DNA of 64,000 nucleotides from Sphingomonas sp. PR090111-T3T-6A (GTDB lineage: Bacteria; Pseudomonadota; Alphaproteobacteria; Sphingomonadales; Sphingomonadaceae), in contig NZ_AORL01000021.1 of the NCBI RefSeq assembly GCF_000383095.1, positions 62,001-126,000 of the forward strand, in the 5' to 3' direction. Positions within the stretch are counted from its first letter, which is position 1; every line of letters starts with the position of its first letter. Under the pieces are notes generated by a model, which worked only from the letters and a program-made list of their open reading frames with translations, was not told the origin of the DNA and searched no databases. This document shows positions 50,972 to 60,059 of the stretch, piece after piece. The position numbers and the translations under genes were made by a program.

Positions 50972-53487
50972 CACCAGTCCTCCCGGACCGCGGCCACGGC
51001 ATCGGGCGCGGTGGCCCGTCGTCCCGCGATCATCGCGGTGAGCGCCGCCGCCACGATCAGCGCGGCCATCACGCCCGCTATGGTGCCGATCGGCCATCGG
51101 GTGGCCATCGTCCAGTGGAAGGACTGGGGATTGATGACGCGGATCAGGACCTGCCCGAGCAACGCCCCCAAGGCCACCCCGGCGAAACCGCCGATCAGGC
51201 CCAGCAAGGCGCCTTCCGTTCCCAGCATCAGGACGATCTGCTTCTTGGTGAGGCCGAGATGCCGCAACATTCCGAACTCCTTGGTGCGGGCGATGGTCTG
51301 GGCCGACATCGTCGCGGCGACGCCCGCGAGACCCACCAAAATCGCCACCGCCTCCAGAACATAGGTGATGGCGAAACTTCGGTCGAAGAGTTGCAGCGCA
51401 TAGGCCCGTAATGTCCGAGGTTCGGCCATGGAGGCGCCGGGAGGCAGCAGGGGCGCGAGCTTCCGCCGCAACGTTGCAGCGTCGGTGCCGGGCCGGAGCA
51501 GGATCGAGGCCTCGTCGCGCCCGGTATCGCCGGTGAGCCGGTCATAATCCGTATCGCGGATCACGATGGCGCCCTGCTGGCGGGCATAGTCGCGCCACAC
51601 GCCGGCGACCTCGAACTGTCGATGGCTGCGGCCCACGGGGAGTTGCACCATGTCGCCGGTCTTCCAGCCGTAAAGGCGCCCGGCGGGTTCCGAGACCCAG
51701 ATGGAGACGGCCTTTCCCGTCGGCGGCATCTGGCTCAGCAGAACCAGCGGAGGGCCGCCCGCCTCGCCGCCGACCGGGCGCGCGATGAGCTGGATCGGCG
51801 GCCGATCCGATGTGACGGTCAGCGGAATCTGACGGCTGAACGCGATATGGGCGATGCCGGGCACGCCGGCCATCCGGTGCTGGAGCGCCGGATTGAAGCC
51901 ATCGCCATTCTCATCGCGGACATAAAGATCGGCGGAGAGCACCTGACCCAGCCAATCGTCGACGGCGACGCGGAAGCTCGTCACCATCATCGCCATGGCA
52001 ATCATCAGCGCGGTCGACGCCACGATGCCGCACAGCGCGATGGCGGCCTGTCCGGGCGCCCCTTGGACATGCCGCACCGCGAGCAGGCGGGGCGGCGAGG
52101 AAAGGTGGCGCATCCGCCACGGGGCCAGCAACCAGTGGGCGAGCCACGGCACGCCGGCCACGCCGCCCGCGAGCAGCAATGCCATGCTGACGAATCCGAG
52201 GATCGGAAGTCCGTCGATCGCTGGAGATTGCGCGCAAGCGGCGCCGACGAGCAGCAACAGCAGCGCCGGTCGCCACGCCACCGGCGCGCGAGGATCGATC
52301 ATGTCGCCGGCATTCTTCAAGGCGGCGGCCGGTGCCGCGCGGCCGGCTATACGGGCGGGAAGGGCGCTCCCGAGGAGAGCCGCCGCGAGTCCCAGCAGGA
52401 AAAAGGCGACCGCCGCGCCCGGCTGAAAGGCGATGGAGGCCGCTCCTCCCTCGAAATAGCCGCCGCCGAGATCGCCGCCGAAATAGGTGAGCGCGAATGC
52501 GGCCATGCCATAGCCGAGGAGCAGCCCCGTCCCGGCGCCCAGGATCCCGATCACGAGCCCCTCCATCGTGACGGCGGCGACGATGCCGCTGCGCGGGAGG
52601 CCGAGGGTTCGCACCAGCGCGAAGGCACGCAGGCGTCGCGCCACCGACAGCGACTGGGCGGAGAAGACAAGGAACCCGCCCGTCAGCAGGGCAACGAGCG
52701 CCAGCATATCGAGATTGACGCGGTAGGCGCGGCTGAGGGTGTCGCCCTGCCTCGCTTCGGTCTGCCCGGTAGCAAGGATGGCATCGGCGGGAAGCAGGGG
52801 ACCCAGCGATGCCTCGGCGGCGGGACGGCCGGCGAGCTTCAGGTCTAGGCGATCGAGCTTGCCCAATCGACCGAAGCGCCATTGCGCGGCGGCGATGTCG
52901 ATGACGCCGATCGGCTGTCCCTCGGCCGCGCCGGGCAGACTGCCGGCCACGGTGAAGCCGGCGCTGCGGCCGTTCGCGGTGATCGTGATCCGCTCGCCGA
53001 TCCGTGCGCCGGTCGCCCTGAGCGCGGCGCGGGACAGGAACAGGGCGTCGGGCGCGAAAAGCAGGTCTCCGCGCGTGTCCGGTCCGGTCGCGGGAGAGCC
53101 GACGAGACCCGGTGTCACCGAGCCCGCCCGGATCGCATCGAGCCCGAGCAGCGTGAACCGCCCGGCGCGCGCCTCGGCGGGCAGGCTGACGACCGGACTT
53201 GCGTCGGCCACGCCGGGGGCAGTCGCGACGGATGGATAGAGCCGCTCGTCGAAGCCCAGCGGCGTGCGTGCGCGGACCTGGAGATCGGCGGCTCCGCTGA
53301 CGCCGGAGACGGCTTGGTCGAAGGACGCCAGCGCCGATCCGTTGACGAGGTGGACGGCGAAGCCGAGCGCGACCCCGACCGCTATGGCGATGCCGGTCGC
53401 GATGAAGCGGGCCGGATGCCAGCGCCATTCGCCGGCGATCAGCCACATCAGCGCCAGACGGGAACGCCAGAGCCCCGCTTCAACCAT
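50971..53487 (-). CDS. ABC transporter permease, FtsX/MacB type (AttFG-like fusion)
   Basis: An 838-residue permease with two FtsX modules. N-terminal helix (HPARFIATGIAIAVGVALGFAVH), a periplasmic domain, three helices (LVALLTGGFLVFSAQSLSV, GLVIGILGAGTGLLLGYGMA, VAFFLLGLAAALLG), two central helices, then a second unit (LCGIVASTALMIAMAMMV, periplasmic domain, and VAILVGLAGVAATMSAQTIARTKEFGMLRHLGLTKKQI ending with two helices). The layout equals two fused half-permeases such as AttF and AttG. Such proteins work mechanically on periplasmic lipids or lipoproteins rather than passing solutes. Overlaps the ATPase gene by eight bases. Confidence 0.87.
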   Translation of the reverse strand: MVEAGLWRSRLALMWLIAGEWRWHPARFIATGIAIAVGVALGFAVHLVNGSALASFDQAVSGVSGAADLQVRARTPLGFDERLYPSVATAPGVADASPVVSLPAEARAGRFTLLGLDAIRAGSVTPGLVGSPATGPDTRGDLLFAPDALFLSRAALRATGARIGERITITANGRSAGFTVAGSLPGAAEGQPIGVIDIAAAQWRFGRLGKLDRLDLKLAGRPAAEASLGPLLPADAILATGQTEARQGDTLSRAYRVNLDMLALVALLTGGFLVFSAQSLSVARRLRAFALVRTLGLPRSGIVAAVTMEGLVIGILGAGTGLLLGYGMAAFALTYFGGDLGGGYFEGGAASIAFQPGAAVAFFLLGLAAALLGSALPARIAGRAAPAAALKNAGDMIDPRAPVAWRPALLLLLVGAACAQSPAIDGLPILGFVSMALLLAGGVAGVPWLAHWLLAPWRMRHLSSPPRLLAVRHVQGAPGQAAIALCGIVASTALMIAMAMMVTSFRVAVDDWLGQVLSADLYVRDENGDGFNPALQHRMAGVPGIAHIAFSRQIPLTVTSDRPPIQLIARPVGGEAGGPPLVLLSQMPPTGKAVSIWVSEPAGRLYGWKTGDMVQLPVGRSHRQFEVAGVWRDYARQQGAIVIRDTDYDRLTGDTGRDEASILLRPGTDAATLRRKLAPLLPPGASMAEPRTLRAYALQLFDRSFAITYVLEAVAILVGLAGVAATMSAQTIARTKEFGMLRHLGLTKKQIVLMLGTEGALLGLIGGFAGVALGALLGQVLIRVINPQSFHWTMATRWPIGTIAGVMAALIVAAALTAMIAGRRATAPDAVAAVREDW

Positions 53488-54151
53488 GGACGGGATGAAG
53501 GCCGTTCGGGGTGAGCGCCAGCACGCGGTCGGCCATGCTCGCGGTCGCGGCCGAATGCGTTACGATCACGGCGGCCGCGTGCTCGGCGCGAACGATGCTG
53601 ACGAAGAGATCGAGGATGCGGCCTGCCGTCCCCGGATCGAGATTGCCGGTCGGTTCGTCGGCCAGGATGATGGCGGGGCGGTGGACCAGCGCACGGGCGA
53701 TCGCCACGCGCTGAAGCTCGCCGCCGGAGAGATCGCGGGCATAGTCGGCACCCCGCTTGTCCAGCTCGACATGCGCGAGCATGGCCTGCGCGCGAGACCG
53801 TGCCGCCGCGGCATCTGCCGAGATCAACGCGAGGGGAAGCGCGACATTCTGCTCCAGCGTGAGATAGGGGAGGATGTGGAAGGCCTGAAAGACGAACCCG
53901 ATGCGTTCCCGCCGGAGCTTCGTCCGCGCCTCTTCTTCGAGCGGGGAAAGGGCGATCCCTTCGATCCGCACGTCGCCTGCGTCGGCCTCGTCCAATCCGG
54001 CGAGGATGTTGAGCAGCGTGGATTTGCCGATCCCGGATTCTCCCACGATCGCGAGGATTTCGCCCGCGGCGACGCCCATCTGGAGATCTGAGAATAGTCG
54101 CCGGCCGGAACCGACGGATTTTGCCAGGCCTTCGACGGCGATCGTGTCCAT
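53480..54151 (-). CDS. ABC transporter ATP-binding protein (LolD/MacB type)
   Basis: A 223-residue ATPase: Walker A GESGIGKST (37-45), Q-loop in FVFQAFHILPYLTLEQNV, signature LSGGE (141-145), Walker B IILADEPTGNLD with E166, and VIVTHSAATASMADRVL with the switch histidine. The sequence is of the MacB/LolD branch that drives FtsX-type permeases. First of the ATPase-permease-lipocalin operon on the minus strand. Confidence 0.93.
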   Translation of the reverse strand: MDTIAVEGLAKSVGSGRRLFSDLQMGVAAGEILAIVGESGIGKSTLLNILAGLDEADAGDVRIEGIALSPLEEEARTKLRRERIGFVFQAFHILPYLTLEQNVALPLALISADAAAARSRAQAMLAHVELDKRGADYARDLSGGELQRVAIARALVHRPAIILADEPTGNLDPGTAGRILDLFVSIVRAEHAAAVIVTHSAATASMADRVLALTPNGLHPVHG

Positions 54152-54216
54152 CCCACCGTAACGGAGGTCCGCTCGTTTCGCTCCGCCGTGCCGGCGTCAG
54201 CAATGGGCCATGCCGG

Positions 54217-54360
54217 TCAGGAGCCCAGCAGCGCCGCCATCATCCCGAGGGTGAAGATCACGCCCAGCCCCACCAGCCCGATCAGGTAGATGCCGGCATC
54301 CCTCAGCATCGACGGGTTCCGGCGGGGCGGAAAATCGTCAAACAGATTGCGCGTTTCCAT
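54217..54360 (-). CDS. 47-residue single-pass membrane peptide
   Basis: A short frame: METRNLFDDFPPRRNPSML, then one hydrophobic helix (IYLIGLVGLGVIFTLGMMAALLG). GGGAGGGGA lies a few bases upstream of the ATG, which supports translation. It precedes the ATPase gene by 65 bases on the same strand and could be a small subunit of that transporter or an independent membrane peptide. No known family recognised. Confidence 0.6.
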   Translation of the reverse strand: METRNLFDDFPPRRNPSMLRDAGIYLIGLVGLGVIFTLGMMAALLGS

Positions 54361-54462
54361 CCGTCCCCTCCCTTCCATGCGCCGATCAACCCCTGAAAAT
54401 CGAGGAGGTTTCCATCGTCCGCGAACTTTGGTGGAGACCGGCGTGGGGACGTGCCGGTCGCC

Positions 54463-54885
54463 TCAGCCCTCCGATCCGCGTTCGGCGGCTGCGCGCTCCA
54501 TCATCGCCTTCTGGAGAGGGGAGGCGTGCAGCATCGCCAGTTGCAGGCTCTCCGCGATCCGCGCCGCCCTGGCTTGCAGCGCCTCGGCGAGTGCTTCCGG
54601 CAGCATCTCGCTGGTGGTCGATGCCCAAATCCGGAGCCAGCGTTCGAACATCGCGGGCGTGAGGCGCTTCGCATGGAGCATGTGCTTCGCGACCGGATTG
54701 CCCTTGTAACGACCCGTGGAGAGCATCACCGACGACCAGAAGTCGGCGATCCGCGCGAGATGCTCGGGCCAGTCATGGACCGCTTCGTTGAAGACCGGCC
54801 CGATCAGATCGTCCTCGCGCACGCGGGCGTAGAAGGCATCCAGCAGCGGCGGCAGGGCGGTTTCGAGGATATCGTGCTTCGACAT
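54463..54885 (-). CDS. Group III truncated hemoglobin
   Basis: A 140-residue globin of the group III truncated type: LLDAFYARVREDDLIGPVFNEAVHDWPEHLARIADFWSSVM, then TGRYKGNPVAKHMLHAKRLTPAMFERWLRIW. The proximal haem histidine is H68 (or H71), Y19 is at the distal B10-like position and a tryptophan follows as usual. Binds haem and O2/NO; roles in group III are mostly unknown, often linked to nitrosative or low-oxygen stress. Divergent from the secreted VOC gene. Confidence 0.87.
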   Translation of the reverse strand: MSKHDILETALPPLLDAFYARVREDDLIGPVFNEAVHDWPEHLARIADFWSSVMLSTGRYKGNPVAKHMLHAKRLTPAMFERWLRIWASTTSEMLPEALAEALQARAARIAESLQLAMLHASPLQKAMMERAAAERGSEG

Positions 54886-55024
54886 GATGGCCGTGAGGGA
54901 TGCATGGAATGCGCCCTTCCACGCAAGGGGATGCTGCGATCTACGACCATCCCGTCCTTGACGTGGGAAAGCCTGTCGGGGGAGAGGTCTGTCGCGCCGG
55001 GAAACGGGGCGCGGGAGGACAGGA

Positions 55025-55939
55025 ATGAAGCGAGCGGTGTGGGCGGTTCTGGGCGCCACGATGATGGCCGGCACGGTGCAGGCGGCGGAGCGGCCGGCCA
55101 TCACCGGCATCTCGCATATCGCGGTCTATTCCGCCGATGCCGCCGCGACGGAGCAGTTCTACAAGGACAAGCTGGGCGCGGAGAAGCTGCCTGACCCGGA
55201 GGACCCGCGCGGCGTCCGCTATCGCTTCAGCGCGCAGCAGTTCGTCGAGGTGCTGCCGCTTCCCGCCGGGCAGGGCATCAGCCGGCTTGCTCACATCGCC
55301 TTCTCGACCAGCGATGCGGCGAAGCTGCGCACCTATCTGGCGGCGCATCGCGTGCAGGAGGTTTCTCCCGTGAAGAAGGGAGCCGATGGCAGCCTGTGGT
55401 TCTCGGCGCGGGACCCGGAGGGCAACGAGGTCCAGTTCGTCCAATCCCCCAACGCGGACAGCAGCCCGGCCGTGGGGGCGATCAGCGGACGGATGATCCA
55501 CATGGGCTTCCTGGTGCACAGCCGCGCCGTGGAGGACCGCTTCTACCGCGACCTTCTGGGTTTCCGTCCCTATTGGTACGGGTCGATGAAGGAAGGCACC
55601 ACGGACTGGGTGTCCCAGCAGGTGCCGGACGGGCACGACTGGCTGGAATATATGATGGTCGGCGACGGCAGCACCACGCCGCTTTCCAAGATCGACGGAC
55701 GTGAACTGGGCGTGCTCAACCATTTCTCGTTGGGCGTTCCCAACATGGAGGCGGCAGTGACGACGCTGATCGCCGGGGATCGGCTGAGCCCTCGCCATGA
55801 CGGGCCGCAAATGGGCCGCGACGGCAAATGGCAGGCCAATCTCTACGATCCCGACGGCACGCGCGTGGAACTGATGGAGTTCCAGCCCGTGACCAAGCCT
55901 TGTTGCTCGGCCTTCACCGCGGATAGCCCCACCCACTGA
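55025..55939 (+). CDS. Secreted VOC (glyoxalase/dioxygenase superfamily) protein
   Basis: A 304-residue protein with a signal peptide (VWAVLGATMMAGTVQAAE) and two vicinal-oxygen-chelate modules: GISHIAVYSADAAATEQFYKD...LWFSARDPEGNEVQFVQ and HMGFLVHSRAVEDRFYRDLLGF...LYDPDGTRVELMEFQP. Histidine and glutamate metal ligands are kept in both (SHIAVY, NHFSLG, EVQF, ELMEF). Periplasmic location and unknown substrate. Divergent from the globin gene and convergent with the AraC gene. A second exported VOC protein of this window is at 20657-21574. Confidence 0.82.
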   Translation: MKRAVWAVLGATMMAGTVQAAERPAITGISHIAVYSADAAATEQFYKDKLGAEKLPDPEDPRGVRYRFSAQQFVEVLPLPAGQGISRLAHIAFSTSDAAKLRTYLAAHRVQEVSPVKKGADGSLWFSARDPEGNEVQFVQSPNADSSPAVGAISGRMIHMGFLVHSRAVEDRFYRDLLGFRPYWYGSMKEGTTDWVSQQVPDGHDWLEYMMVGDGSTTPLSKIDGRELGVLNHFSLGVPNMEAAVTTLIAGDRLSPRHDGPQMGRDGKWQANLYDPDGTRVELMEFQPVTKPCCSAFTADSPTH

Positions 55940-55954
55940 TGGCATGCCGTTCCG

Positions 55955-56719
55955 CTAGGGCCGGTAACGGCTCGGTGGAACGCCCAGCATGCGCTTGAAC
56001 ATCGTCGAGAAATTCGCCGGGCCATCATAGCCGAGATCGAGCGCGATCGAGGTGATCGACTCCCCTGCGGCTAGCCTGGGCAGGGCAACGGATACACAGG
56101 CCTGCTGCCGCCATTCGGCGAAGCTCATGCCTGTCTCGCGCCGGAACAGCCGCGTGAAGCTGCGCCGGTTGATGGCGAGGGCGAAAGCCCATTGATCGAT
56201 GGCGGCGGTGGCGTTCGGGCGTTCGAGAAAGGCGTGGCAGAGCGCGGCGAGCGCGACATGGCGCGGGAAGGGGACGGCGATCGGAATCCGAGGCGCGGAC
56301 CGGATTTCGGCGATGAGAAGCCGCATCACCAGCCCGTCGCGGCCCTGCTCGTCATATTCGGTCGGAATCTCGGCCGCGGCGACGAGCAACTGGCGCAGCA
56401 GGGCGGAGACGCCGACAACCCGGCAGGAGCCCGGAAAGGCCCCATAGGCGGCGGGCTCGATCAGCACGCTCCGGGTCTGCACCGCACCGACCATGCGCAC
56501 GGAATGCGGTGTTCCCGGCGGTATCCACACCGCTCGTTCGGGCGGCGCGACCCAGCTTCCTTCCGGCGTGCCGACGGCGATCACGCCGGAGGCCGCATAG
56601 AGGAACTGACCCCGCCGATGGCGGTGCTCGGCGAGTTCGAAGGAGGCGGGGAAGGCATTGCCGATGCCGACGACGGGCCTCGGCACATCCTCATGATCCT
56701 GGGAACGACGCGGTTCCAT
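55955..56719 (-). CDS. AraC-family regulator next to Fsr-type exporter
   Basis: A 254-residue AraC protein with an N-terminal cupin sensor (ELAEHRHRRGQFLYAASGV, AVWIPPGTPHSVRMVG) and C-terminal helix-turn-helix pair (AAIDQWAFALAINRRSFTRLFRRETG, SITSIALDLGYDGPANFSTMFKRMLG). This matches regulators often paired with transporters. Start taken at 56719, after a GGGA element; ATGs at 56731 and 56752 are alternatives. Divergent from the exporter with 102 bases between. Confidence 0.87.
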   Translation of the reverse strand: MEPRRSQDHEDVPRPVVGIGNAFPASFELAEHRHRRGQFLYAASGVIAVGTPEGSWVAPPERAVWIPPGTPHSVRMVGAVQTRSVLIEPAAYGAFPGSCRVVGVSALLRQLLVAAAEIPTEYDEQGRDGLVMRLLIAEIRSAPRIPIAVPFPRHVALAALCHAFLERPNATAAIDQWAFALAINRRSFTRLFRRETGMSFAEWRQQACVSVALPRLAAGESITSIALDLGYDGPANFSTMFKRMLGVPPSRYRP

Positions 56720-56821
56720 GAACTGTCCCATTCGCAAAATTGATTGACCCATATGGCGAAGCAGGCCGAGCCGAAAGGGGCTATCGGGCTGCGGCACAAG
56801 GCAGCAACGGAAAGGTGCCGC

Positions 56822-58042
56822 ATGACTACGGCAACGGCGAGAGCCGGCATGATGACGAACGGCACCGTCTTCGGCGTGATCGTGGCGATCAGCTTCTGCC
56901 ATCTGCTCAACGACATGATGCAGTCGCTGCTTCCGGCCATCTATCCCGACCTCAAGGCCGGGCTGGGCCTGAGTTTCGGGCAGATCGGGCTGGTGACGCT
57001 CGCCTATCAGATCACGGCATCGATCCTTCAGCCCATGGTCGGGCTCTATGCGGACAGGCGCCCGACGCCCATGGCCCTGCCGGGCGGCACGCTCTTTTCG
57101 CTCGCGGGGCTGGCGGTGCTGTCGTGCGCGCACACTTACTGGCTGGTGCTGGTCGGGGCTTCGCTGCTCGGGGTCGGTTCCTCGGTGTTCCATCCGGAAT
57201 CCTCGCGCGTCGCGCGGATGGCAGCGGGCGGGCGGCACGGCCTGGCCCAGGCGCTCTTCCAGGTCGGCGGCAATGCCGGGCAGGCGCTGGGGCCGCTGGC
57301 GGCGGCGCTGGTCGTTATGCGCTGGGGGCAGTCGAGCCTCGCTTTCTTCGCGCTGCTGGCGCTGTTGTCGGGCGCGGTGCTCTGGAACGTCGCGAACTGG
57401 TATCGTCACCATGGGCTGACGCGGCTCAAGGTCAGCGGCCACGCGATGGCCGCGGGCGCACTGCCGGAGGCGCGGGCCCGGCGCGGCATCCTCATCCTGC
57501 TGGCGCTGATCTTCTCGAAATATGTCTATCTCGCCAGCCTGACGAGCTATTTCACTTTCTACCTCATCCACCGCTTCGGCCTGTCGGTGGAGAATGCCCA
57601 GCTGCATCTGTTCGTCTTCCTCGCGGCGGTCGCGGTCGGGACGGTGCTGGGCGGCCCGCTCGGGGATCGCTTCGGGCGCAAATATGTCATCTGGTGCTCG
57701 ATCCTCGGCGCGCTTCCCTTCACGCTGCTGCTGCCGCATGTCGGCCTGTTCTGGACGGGGCCGCTCACGGTGGTGATCGGACTGATCCTGGCGTCCGCTT
57801 TCCCTGCCATCGTGGTGTTCGCGCAGGAGCTGGTGCCGGGGAAGGTGGGAATGATCTCCGGCCTCTTCTTCGGCTTCTCCTTCGGCATGGGCGGGCTGGG
57901 CGCGGCGGCGCTCGGCTGGATCGCCGACCGGACCAGCATCGAGACGGTCTATCAGCTCTGCGCCTTCCTGCCGGCGATCGGCCTCCTCACGGCTTTCCTT
58001 CCCGATGTCGAGGCGGAAAGGCGCCGGTCGTCCATCGGTTGA
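56822..58042 (+). CDS. Fosmidomycin-resistance-type MFS exporter (Fsr-like)
   Basis: A 406-residue MFS protein, the length usual for Fsr. SFCHLLNDMMQSLLPAIYPDLKAGLGLSFGQIGL and ASILQPMVGLYADRRPTP, SSVFHPESSRVARMAAGGRHGLAQALFQVGGN, and LGGPLGDRFGRKYVIW are family signatures. GGAAAGG precedes the ATG at 56822. Probably expels small acidic or phosphonate-like toxic compounds under control of the divergent AraC regulator. Confidence 0.9.
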   Translation: MTTATARAGMMTNGTVFGVIVAISFCHLLNDMMQSLLPAIYPDLKAGLGLSFGQIGLVTLAYQITASILQPMVGLYADRRPTPMALPGGTLFSLAGLAVLSCAHTYWLVLVGASLLGVGSSVFHPESSRVARMAAGGRHGLAQALFQVGGNAGQALGPLAAALVVMRWGQSSLAFFALLALLSGAVLWNVANWYRHHGLTRLKVSGHAMAAGALPEARARRGILILLALIFSKYVYLASLTSYFTFYLIHRFGLSVENAQLHLFVFLAAVAVGTVLGGPLGDRFGRKYVIWCSILGALPFTLLLPHVGLFWTGPLTVVIGLILASAFPAIVVFAQELVPGKVGMISGLFFGFSFGMGGLGAAALGWIADRTSIETVYQLCAFLPAIGLLTAFLPDVEAERRRSSIG

Positions 58043-58089
58043 CGCCCATTCCTGAAGACATGCCGGCCCACGCAGGGCGGCGGATCTGA

Positions 58090-58998
58090 TTGCGAGAATG
58101 TCCCTTGTTTTCATTGCTGTGGATGCCCGCCACGATCGCGGCCTCGATTTTCCAGGTGGGACGTAATGCACTCCAGCGCAGCGTGATGACGTCGGCCGGC
58201 CCGTGGGGCGCGACGCTGGTGCGGTTCCTGTTCGGGCTCCCTTTCTCGCTGCTGTTCGCCGCCGTGGCGTTCATGGTCGTGCCGGATGCCCGGCCGGTGT
58301 TCGGAGGTGCTTTCTGGCTGTCCGCGACGGCGGGCGCCGCGTCGCAGGTGCTGGCGACGGCCGCCCTGCTCGTCGCCATGCATCGTTCGGGGTTCGCGGT
58401 AGGGACGGCGCTGCAGCAAAGCTCCCTGCCGCTGGCGGCGATGGTAGGGCTCGTCGTCTATCATGACCGCCTGAGCGGCGTGGCCTGGCTGGGCGTCGTC
58501 ATCACCAGCATCGGCCTCGCCATCCTGACATGGCCGCCGAAGCTGACGCGGACGCCGCACGCCTTCTCCGGAGCTGTTTTCGGGCTGCTGTCCGGCCTGT
58601 TCTTCGGTTTCTCGCTCAACGCCTTCCGGCATTCCGCCCTCGCGATGGAGCCGGGGCATCCGGTGTTCGCGGCCATCGTCAGCGTGTGCGTCGTTCAGGC
58701 CATGCAGGCGGCCGTCCTGACTCTCATTCTCCTCGTGCGCGATCCGGCGGCCCTGCGGGCCGTGCTTCGAGACTGGCGAAGCTCGCTCGGCGCGGGGCTG
58801 TGTGGTGCTTGCGCATCGTCGGGCTGGTTCGTCGCGCTGGCGCTGTCCCCGGCGGCGCCGGTGCGGGCGCTGGGCGTGATCGAAGCGCCGATCGCGGCGT
58901 TCGCTGGGCATCGGCTGTTCCGCGAGACCTTGCACCTCAAGCAGATGCTGGCGGGCCTCGCGGTCATCGGCGGGATCGTGATGACGTCGCTCTGGTAG
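58090..58998 (+). CDS. EamA-family (DMT) transporter
   Basis: About 302 residues with ten hydrophobic helices in two repeats, the drug/metabolite transporter fold: VRFLFGLPFSLLFAAVAFMVV, SQVLATAALLVAMHRSGFAVGTALQQSSLPLAAMVG, and in the second half ALGVIEAPIAAFAGHRLFRETLHLKQMLAGLAVIGG. The start is uncertain: TTG at 58090 gives the full first helix, an ATG at 58123 would shorten it. Follows the Fsr-like exporter by 47 bases and may be co-transcribed. Confidence 0.83.
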   Translation: MRECPLFSLLWMPATIAASIFQVGRNALQRSVMTSAGPWGATLVRFLFGLPFSLLFAAVAFMVVPDARPVFGGAFWLSATAGAASQVLATAALLVAMHRSGFAVGTALQQSSLPLAAMVGLVVYHDRLSGVAWLGVVITSIGLAILTWPPKLTRTPHAFSGAVFGLLSGLFFGFSLNAFRHSALAMEPGHPVFAAIVSVCVVQAMQAAVLTLILLVRDPAALRAVLRDWRSSLGAGLCGACASSGWFVALALSPAAPVRALGVIEAPIAAFAGHRLFRETLHLKQMLAGLAVIGGIVMTSLW

Positions 58999-59000
58999 GC

Positions 59001-59957
59001 CTATGCCCGAGCGTGCCGGCGATGCGCCGCGATGCAGGACAGGACGCTCGCCACCACCAGCCCGAACGCGCCGATCTCCAGCGGCCGCGGCAGGCGATGC
59101 TCCCACAGGAAGCCGTAGACCAGCGCGAACAGCGTCTCGAACAGGATCATCTGGCCCACCATCGTCAGGGGCAGGAGCCGGCTCATTCGGTTCCATAGGG
59201 CGTTGCCGACGATCGAGGCGAGGATGGCCACGCCGATCGACACGCCGGCGAAGTTCAGCCAGGCGGCCGCCCCGTGGCGGATGGGTTCGATGAGGAGGGT
59301 GACCGGCACCAGCATCACCGCCTGCGCGCCCGTGACGAGGCCGATCAGCAGGTTCCAGTCATGCACGGACACATGGTCGAGCCGGGCGAGGCAGCGGCTG
59401 TTGCCGACCGCAAAGGCCGTCCAGGAGATCAGCGCACCGATCGCGCAGACGAGGCCGGTGATCTGCGTGCCGGTCGATCTGGTTGCAGGCATGGCGATGG
59501 CCTGCCAGCCGATGCAGACCGCTCCGGCCGCGCACAGCAGCAGCGATGGAGCCAGCGCCGGCAGCGCCACGGCATCCCGATCCCGGCTGCCGATGATCGT
59601 GACGGCAACCGGAAGGAAGCCGATGACGAGTGACGTCATCGCGATGCCGCCTGTCTGCACCGCCATAGAAAGCAGGACGTAGTAGAGCGTGTTGCCGGCC
59701 AGCGCGAGCCAGGCCAGCGACAGCCATTCGCGCCGCGTGAGGCCGGCGAGAAGCGTGCGCCAGCGGGGCGCGATCAGCGCGGCGGACAGCACTCCATAGG
59801 CCAGATAGCGGCCGATCGCGAGCTGGAGTGGGGTGAAGTCGCGCACCAGCTCCGGCGCGAGGAACACGAGCCCCCAGAGCGCCCCGGCTCCCACGCCGCA
59901 GGCGATGCCCCGATGGGTCCGGTGCGTGGCGGACGGGTTGGCGATGGCTATGTCCAC
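59001..59957 (-). CDS. EamA-family (DMT) transporter with GTG start
   Basis: A 318-residue DMT transporter with ten helices: RGIACGVGAGALWGLVFLAPEL, LAIGRYLAYGVLSAAL, AGNTLYYVLLSMAVQTGGIAMTSLVIGFLPV, and LNFAGVSIGVAILASIVGNALWNRMSRLLPLTMVGQMILFETLFALVYGFL. CAAGGAT lies before the GTG at 59957. Divergent from an Lrp-type regulator, a common pairing for amino-acid exporters, so amino-acid efflux is likely (inference). Confidence 0.85.
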   Translation of the reverse strand: MDIAIANPSATHRTHRGIACGVGAGALWGLVFLAPELVRDFTPLQLAIGRYLAYGVLSAALIAPRWRTLLAGLTRREWLSLAWLALAGNTLYYVLLSMAVQTGGIAMTSLVIGFLPVAVTIIGSRDRDAVALPALAPSLLLCAAGAVCIGWQAIAMPATRSTGTQITGLVCAIGALISWTAFAVGNSRCLARLDHVSVHDWNLLIGLVTGAQAVMLVPVTLLIEPIRHGAAAWLNFAGVSIGVAILASIVGNALWNRMSRLLPLTMVGQMILFETLFALVYGFLWEHRLPRPLEIGAFGLVVASVLSCIAAHRRHARA

Positions 59958-60059
59958 GGTCGATCCTTGCTGCTCGCCGCGGGGAATATCACCTTCATCG
60001 CGAGACTTGCGCTCTTGATCGGGCGCCCGAATGCAACAAAAACCCGATCCATGCCCCGG

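Noticed and set aside
54895-54925. NsrR-like site before the globin gene (GATGCAT half-site)
   Set aside because: Only one half of the expected dyad is present; the second half does not match.
56753-58171. N-terminal extension of the AraC gene across the Fsr-like exporter
   Set aside because: The extension is antisense to a full exporter gene; the AraC domain starts near 56719.
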